DNA of 64,000 nucleotides from Spiroplasma citri (GCF_001886855.1 NZ_CP013197.1:806001-870000); one strand, 5' to 3'; shown: positions 9,526 to 20,127, counted from the first letter of the stretch. Numbers and translations are program-made. Notes: generated by a model from the letters alone, not told the origin.

Positions 9526-10032
9526 TTATTTTTGAAAAGTATCTAAAAACTGGTAAACTTCTTCATAATTTGGTTCGGAAGAAATTGGTGAAACAATTTG
9601 TAAATAAATAATTTTATTATCTTGATCTAAAATCATTACGCTTCGTGCTAATAAATTATTAAATGGAAAATATAATTTTGTTTGTGTGCCAAATTCACGA
9701 TAATTAGTATCAGATAATAAAATATGGTTTGCATTAACAAAACCTTCACATGCTCGTTTCAAAGCAAATGGCAAATCACGTGAAATTGTTATTAATTGAA
9801 CATTAGGATACTTGCTAATAATTGTTTCATTAAATTGTTTTGTTTGTGTTAAACAAACACTAGTATCTATACTAGGTACTGCGGAAATAACTTTATATTC
9901 TTTTGTTATAGTTTCTAATTCAAAATCTTGTCAATCAACCATATCAGCTTTAAATGATACCTTGTGACCAACTTGAAGATGATCTTTTGCAAGCAAATTT
10001 TTAACATCGCCACTCATTGTTCTTACTGCCAT
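9526..10032 (-). CDS. tpx: Thiol peroxidase
   Basis: 168 residues, full length for Tpx. Atypical 2-Cys peroxiredoxin that reduces hydrogen and organic peroxides using thioredoxin. The peroxidatic Cys60 sits in VPSIDTSVCL (the family P-S-x-D-T-x-V-C motif) and the resolving Cys95 in KRACEGF, the spacing of E. coli Tpx. The ATG at 10030-10032 has GGAGGAAAC upstream. Cytosolic. It stands alone between terminators and divergent or unlinked genes. All conserved residues present; no lesion. Confidence 0.95.
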
Positions 10033-10083
10033 AAAAGTTGTTTCCTCCCTTCTTTTATAAGAATATTATATCCTAAAATATTG

Positions 10084-10893
10084 TTATGATAATAAAGTAT
10101 TTCAAGCATTTTCAATTATTGTTCCGATGGCTTCGTCAGTTATATAGTTAATCGGATTTGTTGTTCGTTGTAGTAAACAAATAAATTCAATGTTTTTCTT
10201 TTTATTTCCTAAAATTGGAGAATAGTCGCAATTGTTAACACTAAAACCATTATTAAGGGCTAAAGCAAAGATTTTTTTAATAACATCATAGTGTATTGCT
10301 TTATGATTAATTTTTCCTCTCTTAACAGCTTCTTTTGTACTCTCAAACTGTGGTTTAATTAAGAAAAAAGCATAATGATTTAATAATATAATATCTTTTA
10401 AGGGTGGAATAATTTTATCTAATGAAATAAAAGAAACATCACAACAAGCAATTTCAATTTCATCAGGGGCAAATAATGCTTTAGTAACATACCGAAAATT
10501 CGTTTTCTCTAATGAAACAACACGAGGATTATTTCGTAATTTTCAAGCTAATTGATTTGTACCAACATCAACAGCATAAACTTTTTTAGCATCATTTTGT
10601 AATAAGCAATCAGTAAAACCACCAGTTGAAGCACCAATATCAAGACAAACTAGATTCTTAACTGTTAAATTGAAAGCAGTTAAACCTTTGGCTAACTTTT
10701 CACCTGCTCGGGAAACATATTTTAATGGTTCACCACGTAATTTAATAATACTATCTAATTTTACCAATTCACCTGGTTTTAAGGCGGGTACATTATCAAC
10801 TAAAACATTATTTGCTAAAATCATTGCCTTAGCTTTTTCACGCGAAGGAGCTAAATTATTATTAACCATTAATTGGTCCAACCGAATTTTCAT
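10084..10893 (-). CDS. tlyA: TlyA-family rRNA 2'-O-methyltransferase / hemolysin A-like
   Basis: 269 residues. The N-terminal S4 RNA-binding domain (MKIRLDQLMVNNNLAPSREK..KAMILANNVLVD) is followed by a Rossmann methyltransferase: YVSRAGEKLAKGL, SAM-binding LDIGASTGGFTDCLL, VYAVDVGTNQLAWKL, and CCDVSFISL. In the family this methylates ribosomal RNA ribose 2'-OH; many homologues are annotated as hemolysin A. It follows the gene at 10900-11412 by 6 bases, with its ribosome-binding site GGAG inside that gene's end, so the two form an operon. Intact. Confidence 0.92.
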
Positions 10894-10899
10894 TAAAAT

Positions 10900-11412
10900 T
10901 TATTCTCCTTTTCATTGACTTTTATTAAATGCACGTTGGTTCTGATAACGAAATAATAACCGTTGTTTTCGAGTTTTTGTTTCACGATAAGTTTCTAAGA
11001 TTGTATCTTGTGCTAAAATGTAATTAGTAATTTCTTTAAAAAAGTAAGCACCATATGATAATGACCATTCTAACGAAATAAAATTTTGATCAATTTTAGC
11101 TTCAATAATTTTTGAATAATTACTAATAATGTAATTACATTCTAGCATAATGTTATTAATATTATTATATTTAAAAAGGTAATATGTTGTTTGTGGTAAT
11201 TGATATTTTTGTGCTAAAAAAGCAAGATTTTTTGGAATAATTAATTGTTGAGTATCTAAATCAATTGAAATATCAACTGGTTTTCATAATGGAACATAGT
11301 GGATTTTTCCCGATAAAGTTAATAAGCGTTGTTTAGTATCTTGTGATATTTGTCACTTTTTTGCTCATTTGTTATTTGCTCAATTATAATAATTAAACTT
11401 GTTATTTTGCAT
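10900..11412 (-). CDS. Hypothetical protein upstream of tlyA
   Basis: 170 residues (several TGA-Trp codons), start MQNNKFNYYNWANNKWAKKW. Soluble, aromatic and basic. Contains PLWKPVDISIDLDTQQLIIPKN, then a mostly helical C-terminal half with ETYRETKTRKQRLLFRYQNQ. It is transcribed with tlyA and could act on the same RNA substrate, but I recognise no domain. Confidence 0.7.
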
Positions 11413-11728
11413 CTCATCACCCATTTGACTAAAGTAATTATACCAAATTTAACAAGAACAAAAAAGAATTTAAATAATAATTTTATTTTAAATTAAATTT
11501 AATTATTAATTATATCTTATTTTTTAAAAAAATAAATGACTTTTTTAAATAAAAAAAATATTTTTAAAAGGCAAATTATTTACAGTTCTTAACTCAAAAG
11601 TGGGAAAAAAATTGATATTTTAATAATTATAACTAAATTAATTGTACCCTAAAATGAGAAGAATATAATGAAAGTGTAAATAATATTTATGGCGTCAATA
11701 TAGATATTTTTACAGGAGATGATTAATA

Positions 11729-12226
11729 ATGTTTGGTTATAAGAATATCTTAGTTGGTGTTGGAGCAATTCCGTTGGCAACTACCCCGTCATTATTATTA
11801 TCGAATACAGCATTTATCAATAATACATACAATAAAACTGCACATAATAATAAAAAACCGAGGAAAAACTAGGAATAACATATCAACAATTTTATCAAAA
11901 TAATAAATCAAATATTAATCTAACAAATATTAAAAATTTAAAAGATGGGATTAATGAATGAGATTATTATTTTGTTTATTCACACTTATACTTAAATCAT
12001 ACTTTATTAACCAAAGTTCAAAATGATTTAGGATCAGTTGGAGGAGTTATTGCAACCTTATTAAGCACAATCCCAGAAATTGCAACTGTCGATGGAATTG
12101 TTGCTGCATTTATTAATTACACAATGATATATCTGAAATATTCCACCATATGATCAGGGTAATGGCGTTGGTGTTAACTTAATTGGAGTAGTTCCTCAAC
12201 TTATAACTTCTGTTTGAGCACAGTAA
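11729..12226 (+). pseudogene. Secreted-type protein with Gly-rich hydrophobic C-terminus, two frameshifts
   Basis: Start MFGYKNILVGVGAIPLATTP with a signal-peptide-like hydrophobic segment and ACAGGAGATG as ribosome-binding site. One base is missing near 11860 and the frame changes again near 12140. Repaired, the body contains LGSVGGVIATLLSTIPEIAT, AVDGIVAAFI-like sequence and ends GNGVGVNLIGVVPQLITSVW. The hydrophobic Gly/Ile-rich tail looks like bacteriocin-type secreted proteins of Firmicutes, but this is only a resemblance. Inactive as it stands. Confidence 0.5.
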
Positions 12227-12276
12227 GTTATTAGTTTATTATCAAAACAGACAAGGCCCAGATTTATTATTTACAC

Positions 12277-12303
12277 TACTGCTAGCTGTTGCTAGCAGTT
12301 TTT
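12277..12303 (+). terminator. Terminator after the secreted-protein relic
   Basis: ACTGCTAGC-TGTT-GCTAGCAGTTTTT, a 9-bp perfect stem and T-run. Confidence 0.9.
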
Positions 12304-12540
12304 ATATGTTTTTTAAAAAGATTTTACTTGTGTTTTTTTATTTTTTGTAATTTAGTGACTTAAAAAATAATTATTTTAAATTTGAAAATTAAAAAGCATA
12401 GACAATTCTTGGTAAAGATTAAAAAATTAATTAAGTTACTATTAAAGAAGCAAAAAAAACAATTTAATACAATTTTTTAAAATAAACATTCTTAGTTTAA
12501 AGCCAAAATCAATAATTATTATAATCGATTATAATAAATA
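12304..12540. other. No gene seen; AT-rich junction to viral block
   Basis: About 240 bases with no credible ORF on either strand. It is the boundary between chromosomal DNA and the plectrovirus structural cluster that ends at 12541. Confidence 0.4.
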
Positions 12541-12792
12541 TTAAAATCATTTAACCATAACACGGAAAAAGTTTAAGATTTTAATAATACAAAATATAGC
12601 AAATGGAATTAATATAATTCACGCTTCACCTAAGAAAACCATTATCTCAGGTAAAATATTTGTTATACCTTCTTTAACTTTTCATAATGCACTAGTCAAA
12701 CCCGTTCAAATACCAGTCATGCCCTCAGTCATAGTTTTAGGTGTAGGTGCTGTTAAAAAATTAAACGCTGTTGTTAAATACATACCTAACAT
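12541..12792 (-). CDS. Plectrovirus (SpV1-type) major coat protein
   Basis: 83 residues, matching what I know of the SpV1 coat protein: [20 protein letters not shown] at the N-terminus, WTGLTSALWKVKEGITNILP in the middle and a single hydrophobic segment IILIPFAIFCIIKIL before a basic tail RVMVKWF. Plectrovirus coat subunits sit in the host membrane and wrap the ssDNA during extrusion. It overlaps the upstream small gene by one base (TAATG). Frame intact. It is the best marker that this block is filamentous-virus DNA. Confidence 0.85.
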
Positions 12793-12941
12793 TATTTACT
12801 ACTCTCCTTTCTTTCAATTTCTTTTTTTTCTTTTTTCTTTCCTCGAATTTGTTTAATTTTTTGGTAAATTGATAAACCAATATAAGTAAAAATACTTAAT
12901 ATAATAACAACACTAAATATTGTCGTTAATCAAGTTGGCAT
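12792..12941 (-). CDS. Small viral membrane protein
   Basis: 49 residues. One membrane segment ([20 protein letters not shown]) and a highly basic C-terminal tail ([11 protein letters not shown]). AAAGGAG ribosome-binding site at 12946-12952. Its stop overlaps the coat-protein start. Small membrane proteins beside the coat gene are usual in filamentous viruses (minor coat or assembly). Confidence 0.7.
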
Positions 12942-13045
12942 AATACATCTCCTTTCTAAAAAATATCGCGTCACGCTCCGCGTGTTCGCTACGCTCAAAA
13001 TAAACTATATTGAATAAATTACCGCTAATAAATTACGCGGATAAT

Positions 13046-13267
13046 TTATTCATTTTCTTTTACATTATTAATTACTATCTTATTTACAGTATTAATAACA
13101 ATATCTTTTCCATACTTAATTACTAAGGACCGCAAAATAAAATAATGTTTCTTTTCAATAAAAAATCAACTCCTTTCAAAGTTGATTTGTTGCACTTCGA
13201 TTACAAAATGCATCTGAGAAAAAAAATAACCAGCACAATAATTACAATGTGAAATAAACTTACTCAT
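13046..13267 (-). CDS. Viral small ORF, unknown
   Basis: 73 residues, MSKFISHCNYCAGYFFSQMH at the start (a CxxC pair), aromatic and basic later, ending NNVKENE. GGGAGGAAATTT precedes the start. It lies 2 bases after the Cys-rich gene at 13270. The 100 bases downstream (12945-13045) include GC-rich inverted words (CGCGTCACGCTCCGCGTG). Confidence 0.55.
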
Positions 13268-13269
13268 TA

Positions 13270-13512
13270 TTAAATTTCCTCCCCACATGTATGACAATTC
13301 AAATAAGAAAAATTATTTTTGAGATATTTTACATAATCACATATCATTTCAAATCTACCCTCTATATTGATAACTGTTGACCATTGTGTTGATTTAGAAT
13401 ATTTACATTCTTGACAATGATCACAATCACATTCAATTCATTGTTCTAAATCACAATAATCATTAATTCTAAATTTATCTTTATATTTTGTATTAAATTC
13501 TTCTTTTGTCAT
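13270..13512 (-). CDS. Viral Cys-rich small protein
   Basis: 80 residues. Cys/His pattern CDCDHCQECKYS and later CDY and CHTCGEE, a likely zinc-binding protein. Start at 13510-13512 with GGAGGAAATT upstream. Same strand and spacing as the coat cluster. Confidence 0.65.
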
Positions 13513-13513
13513 A

Positions 13514-13605
13514 TTAAATTTCCTCCAAATTCTTTTCTGCAATTAAAGTATCAATATAGTCATAAGCACTTTCTTCTGAATGACATTCTTCTTTAGTTAT
13601 ATAAG
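13514..13605 (-). pseudogene. Relic of viral small ORF h
   Basis: Reads ECHSEESAYDYIDTLIAEKN then a stop; this matches the ORF at 21504-21647 (ECHSEESAYDYIDTLI). No start codon remains. It links the coat cluster to the small-ORF module found at 20.5-21.7 kb. Confidence 0.65.
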
Positions 13606-13619
13606 TATTTATCTATTTA

Positions 13620-13990
13620 TTTACTACGCCATCCGCTTTACTGGGGATAAGCGGTGGCGGTATTTGGTAATTGTTGGTATATTAACTACAATGTTCTACA
13701 GTTTGTAGTTGTTTGTAGTATTAAGTACCTCCTCATCAAGCCCCCACTAGTAGATTAATTAAGAAATCCTTGCCCAGTTCTTAAAAGAACAAACTTCTAC
13801 GCACACGATTTTATTTTTTCTTGTTAATTAATAGTTATGAATGCGCCACTACGCGTCTATCTTAATCAAAATCATTAATTTACAAAATCGCAAAAAAACA
13901 AGTTAACAGCTCTAATGGTTTCGTGCCGGCGAAATGCCCTGCTGGGGAACCTTCCCTAAAAAATATGTAATTGTATAAAATTAAACACTT
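13620..13990. other. Plectrovirus intergenic region with GC-rich hairpins
   Basis: No ORF. Contains the hairpin family member at 13624-13662 (CATCCGCTTTACTGGGGATAAGCGGTGGCGG), a GTTCTTAAAAGAAC dyad near 13776, and a GC-rich GTGCCGGCGAAATGCCCTGCTGGGG stretch near 13922. In filamentous viruses such a region carries replication origins and packaging signals; that role is inferred. Confidence 0.5.
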
Positions 13991-14032
13991 GTAGAGCCAA
14001 TATATTTAATTTGTAAAGTTGTTTTTCAAATA

Positions 14033-14066
14033 AAAAAAACAACCCTTTAACAAGAGTTGTTTTGTC
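14033..14066. terminator. Viral-type terminator
   Basis: AAAAACAACCCTTTAACAAGAGTTGTTTT stem. The same AACAACTCTT/AAGGGTTGTT unit occurs at 19966-20005 and 37145-37175, next to other viral segments. Confidence 0.7.
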
Positions 14067-14100
14067 CTATTTCATCCTTTATTCTACATTTTTAAATAAA

Positions 14101-14937
14101 TTATAGTGATAAACTTTTTTTAATAAAAATTCAATTTCCTAAACTAAATAAACCACTTGATAAAACAAACATAGTTGGTAATTGTCAACAAAAATCTAAA
14201 CTTTTAGGTTGTAATGGTTCAGCAATAATAATATTTAAACTACTATGTGGTAAATCAGCAAAATTTAATGCTGAATTAAAAAATGAAATAATTGTTAAAA
14301 ATTTAAGATATTTTAATTTTTCTAAATTTGGGTTTGAAGTGCCTGAAATTTCCCCAGTAAAAGATAAAATACCAAATAATAAAAACAATATTGAAATAAA
14401 TGATAATATTGAAATAGATACCCCAGACTTATCAAAATAACAAGAAATAACTCAAACAATAAAAGATCATAATATCCATAAAAATAAAAATGAAAAACTT
14501 GTAAGAACTTAATTTATTTGATTTTGTTGATTAAAATCTTTGTAAACCAGAGAGAATAAAATTAATTGTAAAAATAAAGAACCAACATTTAAAATTATAA
14601 TTGACGAAATTAATGTAAAAATTTTTGAATTTAAAACTGCTTTTCTTGACATAGGCAATACTAATCAACAAGCAAAATAACCTTCTTTAATTTCTTTTGT
14701 TAATAAAATATGAGTTGTAATTATTGAATATGGAAAAATCATAATAAGACAACAACCATAACCATACATAACAAAACTAACAAAACTAGCAGCATCACTA
14801 ACATCAATATCAGTAGATGGACTAAAATATTTTAGAGTTATTGCCAGAATTGTTAATAAAAAAAATAAAATAGATGATATAATTAAAATTATTTTTATAT
14901 TTTTAAACTGTAATTTTACAAATTTTAAATTAATCAT
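14101..14937 (-). pseudogene. ABC-2-type permease, one nonsense codon
   Basis: About 278 residues with six hydrophobic segments (first around residues 14-34), beginning MINLKFVKLQFKNIKIILII. A TAA interrupts NQINxVLTSF near 14512 where a Trp TGA would be natural. The start overlaps the end of the ATPase gene (ATGATTAA). It would be the membrane half of an ABC exporter. Unless the stop is read through, only about half is made. Confidence 0.7.
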
Positions 14938-15835
14938 TGAAACTTACTTCCTTTTCATAAAATTTAATAAAATGTTGTTCTAAATTAAATGGTAATTCCT
15001 TAAAATATTCTAGTTGATAATCTGTTATTTCTTTTAAAAAATTATTTATATTATTTTGACTGATTTCAACTTTTATTATTTTTGTTACTTTATTAGTATC
15101 AATTATTTTTCATTTTTTATTCATAAAATTATCATAATCATTAATAGTTATAAATTTTAATTCATAAATTTTATCAGCATTATTTTTAAGTTCTTTAATA
15201 TTAGCTTCTGATACAATTTTACCTTTTTTAATAATTGCTACTTTATCACAAGTATTATCAATTTCACTAAAAATATGGGAACTCATAAAAATGGTTGCCT
15301 CTTCTTTTTGTAAATTTTTAATTAATGTATCAAATTTTTGTTGCATTAAGGGGTCTAATCCTGAAGTTGGTTCATCTAAAATTAATACTTTCGGCTTATG
15401 CATAAAAGCACTAATTATAGCTACTTTTTGTTTCATTCCTTTTGACATTTTTTTAATTTTCTGTTTAGGATCAAAATCAAAATATTCAATTAGTTTTTCT
15501 ACATATTTCCAATCAACATTTCCTCTAATTTCAGAAATTGTTTTTAAATAACTAATTCCTGTCATATATTCTGGTAAATTAACTTCACCAGCTAAATAGC
15601 CTAAATCTTTCATAATATTTTTAGTATCTTTTCACACATCATAACCTAAAATAGTACCTGTACCATTATCCGATTTAATAAATCCCACCATTTGACGAAT
15701 AACAGTTGTTTTCCCAGCACCATTGGGGCCAAGAAATCCATAAACTTCTCCTTTTTTAACGGCTATATTAATATTAAAACAACCAATATTAGGGTTATAT
15801 TTCTTTGTCATATTTTTTAATGATATTATTTCCAT
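14930..15835 (-). CDS. ABC transporter ATP-binding protein
   Basis: 301 residues. Walker A GPNGAGKTT, signature MSKGMKQK (a diverged LSGGQ), Walker B VLILDEPTSGLDP and the His switch SSHIFSE. A 90-residue C-terminal domain follows, as in ABC-2 export ATPases of the CcmA/drug type. ATG at 15833-15835 is chosen over the in-frame GTG nine bases earlier because AGGAG lies 8 bases upstream. It overlaps the permease start by 8 bases. Confidence 0.88.
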
Positions 15836-15956
15836 ATCTCTCACTCCTATCTATTTTTTATACTAAAATAAGCTTACCATAAAAATATAAAAAATATATT
15901 TTATTTTTCATTGTTTACTTCTTTTAATTTTAGTTCCATTTCTAAAATTTCTTTTT

Positions 15957-16550
15957 TTAATTTAAAAATTTCATTTTCAACTGATAAATCAGATTGTTTT
16001 TCTTTTTTGGTTCTAATTCTCTTTTTAATTTAACAATTTCTTTTTTTCTTAAAGGAATTTTTTCTTCATAAGATTTAATTAGTTTAATTTGAGTACGATT
16101 TTTACCAAATTTATTAATTGTAGCTTTAAAATGTTTTAAATCTTCTTCCATTTCTTCCAATTCTTTTTCGCGGATTTGAATCCGATATTCGAGAAAAGGA
16201 ATTGTTCCGCTTTTATATTCGTCATATCATTCTCATGCTTGATCTCATCTTATTTGTTTTGAATCAGTATTTTTAGGGTGTAATTCACTTGCATTATTAA
16301 TATGTGAGTTTTTTAATCATGTATATTTAGCAGTTATTGGGATAATACGACCAAATTTTTCTAATACTCACATAGCATTATTTTTGTCATCGTCGTTTAA
16401 TCTATCAATGCTTAGAGAAATATTGATTGATGATCCTCCCCCGAGTGCATCAATAATAGAAATATGGATTTCAGTTGCAAGACAGAGGTCTTGCATTCTG
16501 GCAACGCGTTCTCAGTTGACTTCGCCACCTAATAATCGTCATAATCCCAT
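15957..16550 (-). CDS. Hypothetical protein with coiled-coil tail, C-terminus frameshifted
   Basis: 197 residues, start MGLWRLLGGEVNWERVARMQ with AAAGGAG upstream. Residues 1-130 look globular (DALGGGSSINISLSIDRLND); from about 140 it is a charged coiled coil. The A-run near 15998 seems to have lost or gained a base: the other frame continues the coiled coil for about 33 residues (ENEIFKLKKEILEMELKLKE) to a stop near 15910. The gene resembles cargo of Spiroplasma plasmids in style, but I cannot name it. Confidence 0.55.
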
Positions 16551-16654
16551 GATTTATTACTCCTTTTTTATTTATACCGTATTTTTTTGTTTTTGTCAGA
16601 TGATTTTTTAAATTATGACTTTTTCTTTTCTGCTTTTTTGGTCGCTTTTTCATC

Positions 16655-17077
16655 TTATTTTTTCTGTCTAGCATCAGATTTATCGTTATGTTTTTTAATA
16701 ACATCAACTATATTACCTTGTTTTCTAACTTTTTTGTTATGTTTCATCTCTCTTTTGGTTGTTTCTTTAAGATATGAAAAACTATTCTTGCTAGTAAATG
16801 TGCGTTCTACTTTCCCTAGTTTTTTGTTTAAAGATTTTTCTTTTATATCACCGTATAATTTCGTATGTCCTTTATTAATTTTATCTCCTTTGCTAGCCAA
16901 TTGTGGATTAAATCTTTTACCAATTGCTTTAAATGGTGTTGCAATCCCAGTTCCAATTTGGCGGAAGAATCCTTTTGCCCCACCACCGCGAGCTGCTCCC
17001 ACTAGTTTACTTGTTGCCAAGGTTGTGACACCAAGCCCAAAGCCTGCTAAGCCAACAATTCCAGCGCGAGAACTCAT
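16655..17077 (-). CDS. Basic hypothetical protein with hydrophobic N-terminus
   Basis: 140 residues from MSSRAGIVGLAGFGLGVTTL. One Gly-rich hydrophobic segment, then a strongly basic, Lys-rich tail (KKLGKVERTF, KKHNDKSDARQKK). The frame is open upstream to about 17155 without a clear start, so an N-terminal part may be missing. After the stop, the same style continues (DEKATKKAEKKKS), suggesting that TAA is a nonsense lesion. Probably the remaining part of a larger membrane protein. Confidence 0.45.
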   Translation of the reverse strand: MSSRAGIVGLAGFGLGVTTLATSKLVGAARGGGAKGFFRQIGTGIATPFKAIGKRFNPQLASKGDKINKGHTKLYGDIKEKSLNKKLGKVERTFTSKNSFSYLKETTKREMKHNKKVRKQGNIVDVIKKHNDKSDARQKK

Positions 17078-17150
17078 TCCCTCGGTCGCGTGTCAGGAAT
17101 GACAAAAGTCTAGTGGTTTTTCTTGGCGAGATTGACTGTTTGATGTTTCA

Positions 17151-17675
17151 TTATCCCTCTTTATAAATTTTTATAGTTTGTTCTTTAGTTAATTTTTCTA
17201 ATCTTGCTGGTTTAGGAACAACATTTGGAACATTTTTTATTCCACCTGTATAAAACATTGAATTACCTGTTTCTAATACTTTTTCATTCTTGGATGAAAT
17301 TGAGCCTGCTTCTGTTGCTGGATTTGCCTTTAATTCAAAAATATTCAGTTTACTTTTTAAATTGCTTAGAGTTTTTTGTGCTACATTAAGAATATCTGTT
17401 CCATATACAATATTTTCTTTATCTTTATCATTGTGAAAATATTGTAAAACTACCCCATTAAATAAGTCATTATAGAAATTTTTAATGTCTGATAGTTCTT
17501 CTAAATTTATTGTTTCTTTTAAATTGTTATCATTTGAGATAACTTCTTAGTATATTTTATATTTTTCATCTAATTCTAGTTTAAAATCTGCATATTCATT
17601 AGCAATAACCTTTAAATTATTAATAAATTCTATTTTTTCATTGTGATTTTCTTTCTTGTTTTTTAATTATTATTT
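17151..17675 (-). pseudogene. Decayed protein related to family F locus organisation
   Basis: Open except for a TAA near 17548. Helical, Lys/Glu/Asn-rich, with a C-terminus NVVPKPARLEKLTKEQTIKI resembling the Pro/Lys endings of family F. No start codon in frame (the nearby ATG gives ATGAAAAAATAG). Upstream DNA carries the same TTTTAAAAT dyad and ACTTTAATT block as the two intact family F genes, which is the main reason to relate them. Confidence 0.45.
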
Positions 17676-17700
17676 TATAAATAATAATTAAAGTAATCTA

Positions 17701-17720
17701 TTTTAAAACTAATTTTAAAA
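17701..17720 (-). promoter_or_regulatory. AT-rich dyad shared with family F upstream regions
   Basis: TTTTAAAACTAATTTTAAAA, a near-perfect palindrome at the same distance from the gene as at 923-950 and 47801-47829. Confidence 0.4.
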
Positions 17721-17815
17721 TCATATACTTATTAAGTTTATCATAATTTATTAGTCCAAACATTAATAAGCAAATAAAAAATCAACATTTGTTGAACATT
17801 TATTATTTTTATTAA

Positions 17816-18418
17816 TTAAAATGTTTTAACAACTTTTTGAATTTCTTCATCATATTGATCAATTAACTCATCTAGAGTTAGGGCATTGGTTGGAGCAACT
17901 TTTGTTCCTGCAACAAGAATTGGTTTATTAACAGTAGCACCAACAAATTCTCATGTTCCTTTTAAATATTCGGTATGATTTCCCCATGGATATCAACCAA
18001 AAGGAGCTCCTTGGGTTGTTAAAATTTGTACTTTTAAATGCGGTAATAACCCTATTGCATCACCTTTTTTTGAATATTTATATGAAAATGTTTTATCTGC
18101 AACTAAAACATGATCTAAGTAATTTTTCATTAATCCAGAAACATTAAAGTTATTCATTGGACATACAACAATAACTTTTTGTACTTCTTTTAATTGATTA
18201 ACATAAACATCAGTATCCTCGGCATTAAAATAAGTACCAAAGTTATCACGAGTAAGTGTTTTAAGCGCCATTGGGGTTTCGTTTAAATCTAAATGAATAA
18301 TTTCATCATTTGCGTTTGCTGCTTGATAATATTTAAGAAAACGAGCTGCTAAAGCTTTTGAATATGATTTTTCATTAGGACTAACCGTTCCATAAATTAC
18401 TAATACTTTATTTACCAT
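17816..18418 (-). CDS. azoR: FMN-dependent NADH:quinone oxidoreductase / azoreductase
   Basis: 200 residues, full length for AzoR (flavodoxin-like). N-terminal phosphate-binding loop VIYGTVSPNEKSYSKALAAR, the CPMNNFNVSGLMKNYLDHVL segment (family P-M-x-N-F...P-L-K-x-x-x-D), and GAPFGWYPWG near the C-terminus. It transfers two electrons from NAD(P)H to quinones or azo compounds and probably protects against quinone and thiol stress. AAAGGAACG precedes the ATG. Intact. Confidence 0.9.
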
Positions 18419-18606
18419 GATTTTCGTTCCTTTCTCGTTTTATTTTATCATATTTTATTCTCTAAACTAATGAATAATAATTGTTCGTAATTGTTTAAAA
18501 TGATAATTTTTGATAATTTTAAAAATTTAACAAAATTTTTAAAATAGCAAATGATTTTTAACTTTTTAATAATATAATAATGTTATGAAAAAGAGAAAAA
18601 AATATT

Positions 18607-18863
18607 ATGTATGATAAAAAAAGCAAAGTTATTGTTAAATTAGTGAATTTTCCGATTTCTTTGTCCGAGATATTCGAGAATTTGTTAATGTTGCTGACAA
18701 TATTGAAGTAGAAGTTCTTGATTTTGACCCTGTTAAAAAACATTTCAAATTAAGTTACAAAAATTGTTGTCCAGAATTATTGAAAAAGGACAATAATTCA
18801 GTGGAAGAAACACTGCCAAATTCAGAATCATTACCTAATAAGCATGATTTATTATCAAAATAA
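18607..18863 (+). pseudogene. S1 RNA-binding domain protein, internal deletion
   Basis: Begins MYDKKSKVIVKLV and then, one base out of frame, continues FSDFFVRDIREFVNVADNIE, VEVLDFDPVKKHFKLSYKN and a polar tail. The second block is the latter half of an S1 domain (as in YugI/CvfD-like general stress proteins). The central strands and the G-x-V-H-I-S motif are missing, so a deletion removed about 35 residues and broke the frame near 18645. No working S1 fold can form. Confidence 0.65.
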
Positions 18864-18892
18864 ATAAACTAGTAAAAAGTATAAAAAAGGTA

Positions 18893-18918
18893 AAAAGTAG
18901 TTTGAAACTACTTTTTAT
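18893..18918. terminator. Bidirectional terminator
   Basis: AAAAAGTAGTTTGAAACTACTTTTT between the S1 relic and the convergent membrane-protein gene. Confidence 0.9.
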
Positions 18919-18928
18919 TTTGCTAAAT

Positions 18929-19849
18929 TTAATTGGTTTTGTAATCGCTTTGTTTTTTACTACTAATTTTATTTTGTGCAAAATAGAATCCAAAGTAATA
19001 TCCACTAATAATTAAGGCAAAGGTAGTGTAAACAACAATTGTTTGGACCGCCATTGGAACTTTACCATTTGTATAACTAGCTTTTGAATTTGTAAATTCC
19101 ATAAAATCATATGGAAAATAACCTGAGAATGACATATCTGGCATTGGTTTTCAACTATGAGTTGCTTTTAAAATATAACCAAGCATAGTAAATACTAAGA
19201 AATATCCTAGAATTGTTGCTAAACTATAACCTCATCAACGTAACATAGTTATTTTATTATAACTTAAATTATGATGTTGATAACAAGTAAAATAATAAAT
19301 CACACCTAATAGTGGAATTAAAGAATGTTGTAAAAACATACTCATTCATTGAATTGGTAATCAGGTTTTAAAATCACCTGTAATCGGTAAAGAAATATTA
19401 TAAAAGAATAAGGTAAAGCAAATAACTACCATTGTTAATAGTCCAATTTTACTATTGTCATATCGTCCTTGCCCTTCTTTTAAGGTATTAAAAGCAGAAT
19501 TAAGGAAGAAGGCAGAAAAAATAAAAGTTGAATATGATGTATATAAGGTTAAATTCCGAAAAATAACCATAAAACTAATACTAATATCTGATCAACTTTG
19601 TAACTCTGATAATTTTGTTTCATATTTTGGTACTCAACTTTTTGGAAATATTCCCTGATTTTTACACCATAATGTTAGTGATAAACTAACACTAGTAAAA
19701 ATAATAATTGAAATAATTGGTAAAAGACCAATTATTAACTTAAATCAAAATCGTCAGCTTTTAGTTAAAGTCTTAATATTATTTTTTAATATTCAAGTTT
19801 TATTATTATTTAGTTTTAATATTGTTTCGTTGTTTGTTATATTTTCCAT
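18929..19849 (-). CDS. Multi-pass membrane protein
   Basis: 306 residues with six or seven hydrophobic segments: IIGLLPIISIIIFTSVSLSL, TFIFSAFFLNSAF, LLTMVVICFTLFFY, LIPLLGVIYYFTCY, YSLATILGYFLVFTML and QTIVVYTTFALIISGYYFGF. A basic N-terminal tail lies in the cytosol. It is intact with many TGA-Trp codons. It resembles mollicute-specific polytopic proteins (possibly the DUF1600 type), but I cannot confirm that. Monocistronic. Confidence 0.75.
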
Positions 19850-19929
19850 TTTTGGGCCTTTCTAATATAATATTTTTCATTTTACTGGTTTTCAGTAAGA
19901 AAAGCAAGATTTTAATAATTTTTGTAAAT

Positions 19930-19965
19930 GTATATTGTAAATGTATATTGTAAAATGAAATTCGC
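19930..19965. repeat. IS30/SpV1-type end sequence, left
   Basis: TGTAAATGTATATTGTAAAT repeated in tandem and followed by GAAATTCG. The inverted partner CGAATTTCCATTTACAATAT lies at 25726-25745, directly after the IS30-type transposase fragment. The pair brackets a 5.8-kb viral segment. Confidence 0.55.
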
Positions 19966-20006
19966 CAAAACAACTCTTAATTAAAGGGTTGTTTTTTTAT
20001 TTGAAA
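19966..20006. terminator. Viral-type terminator
   Basis: AAAACAACTCTTAATTAAAG pairs with CTTTAATTAAGAG-like GGGTTGTTTTTTT; same unit as at 14033 and 37145. Confidence 0.65.
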
Positions 20007-20127
20007 TAAAACAACTCCTAAAAGGAGGTAATGATGATTAAATAACAAAAAATATGTGATGTTAATGATTGTTATAAATTATCATCATTCACAACGAAGA
20101 AACTGGTTTGTTAAAACTTTGATTTTA

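Noticed and set aside
11530-11580. Similarity to the family F upstream element
   Set aside because: Only scattered AT-rich matches; the palindrome is not formed.
16587-17102. Plus-strand 171-codon hydrophobic ORF
   Set aside because: Antisense of the basic protein at 16655-17077; Phe/Leu-rich composition is the complement of Lys/Glu codons.
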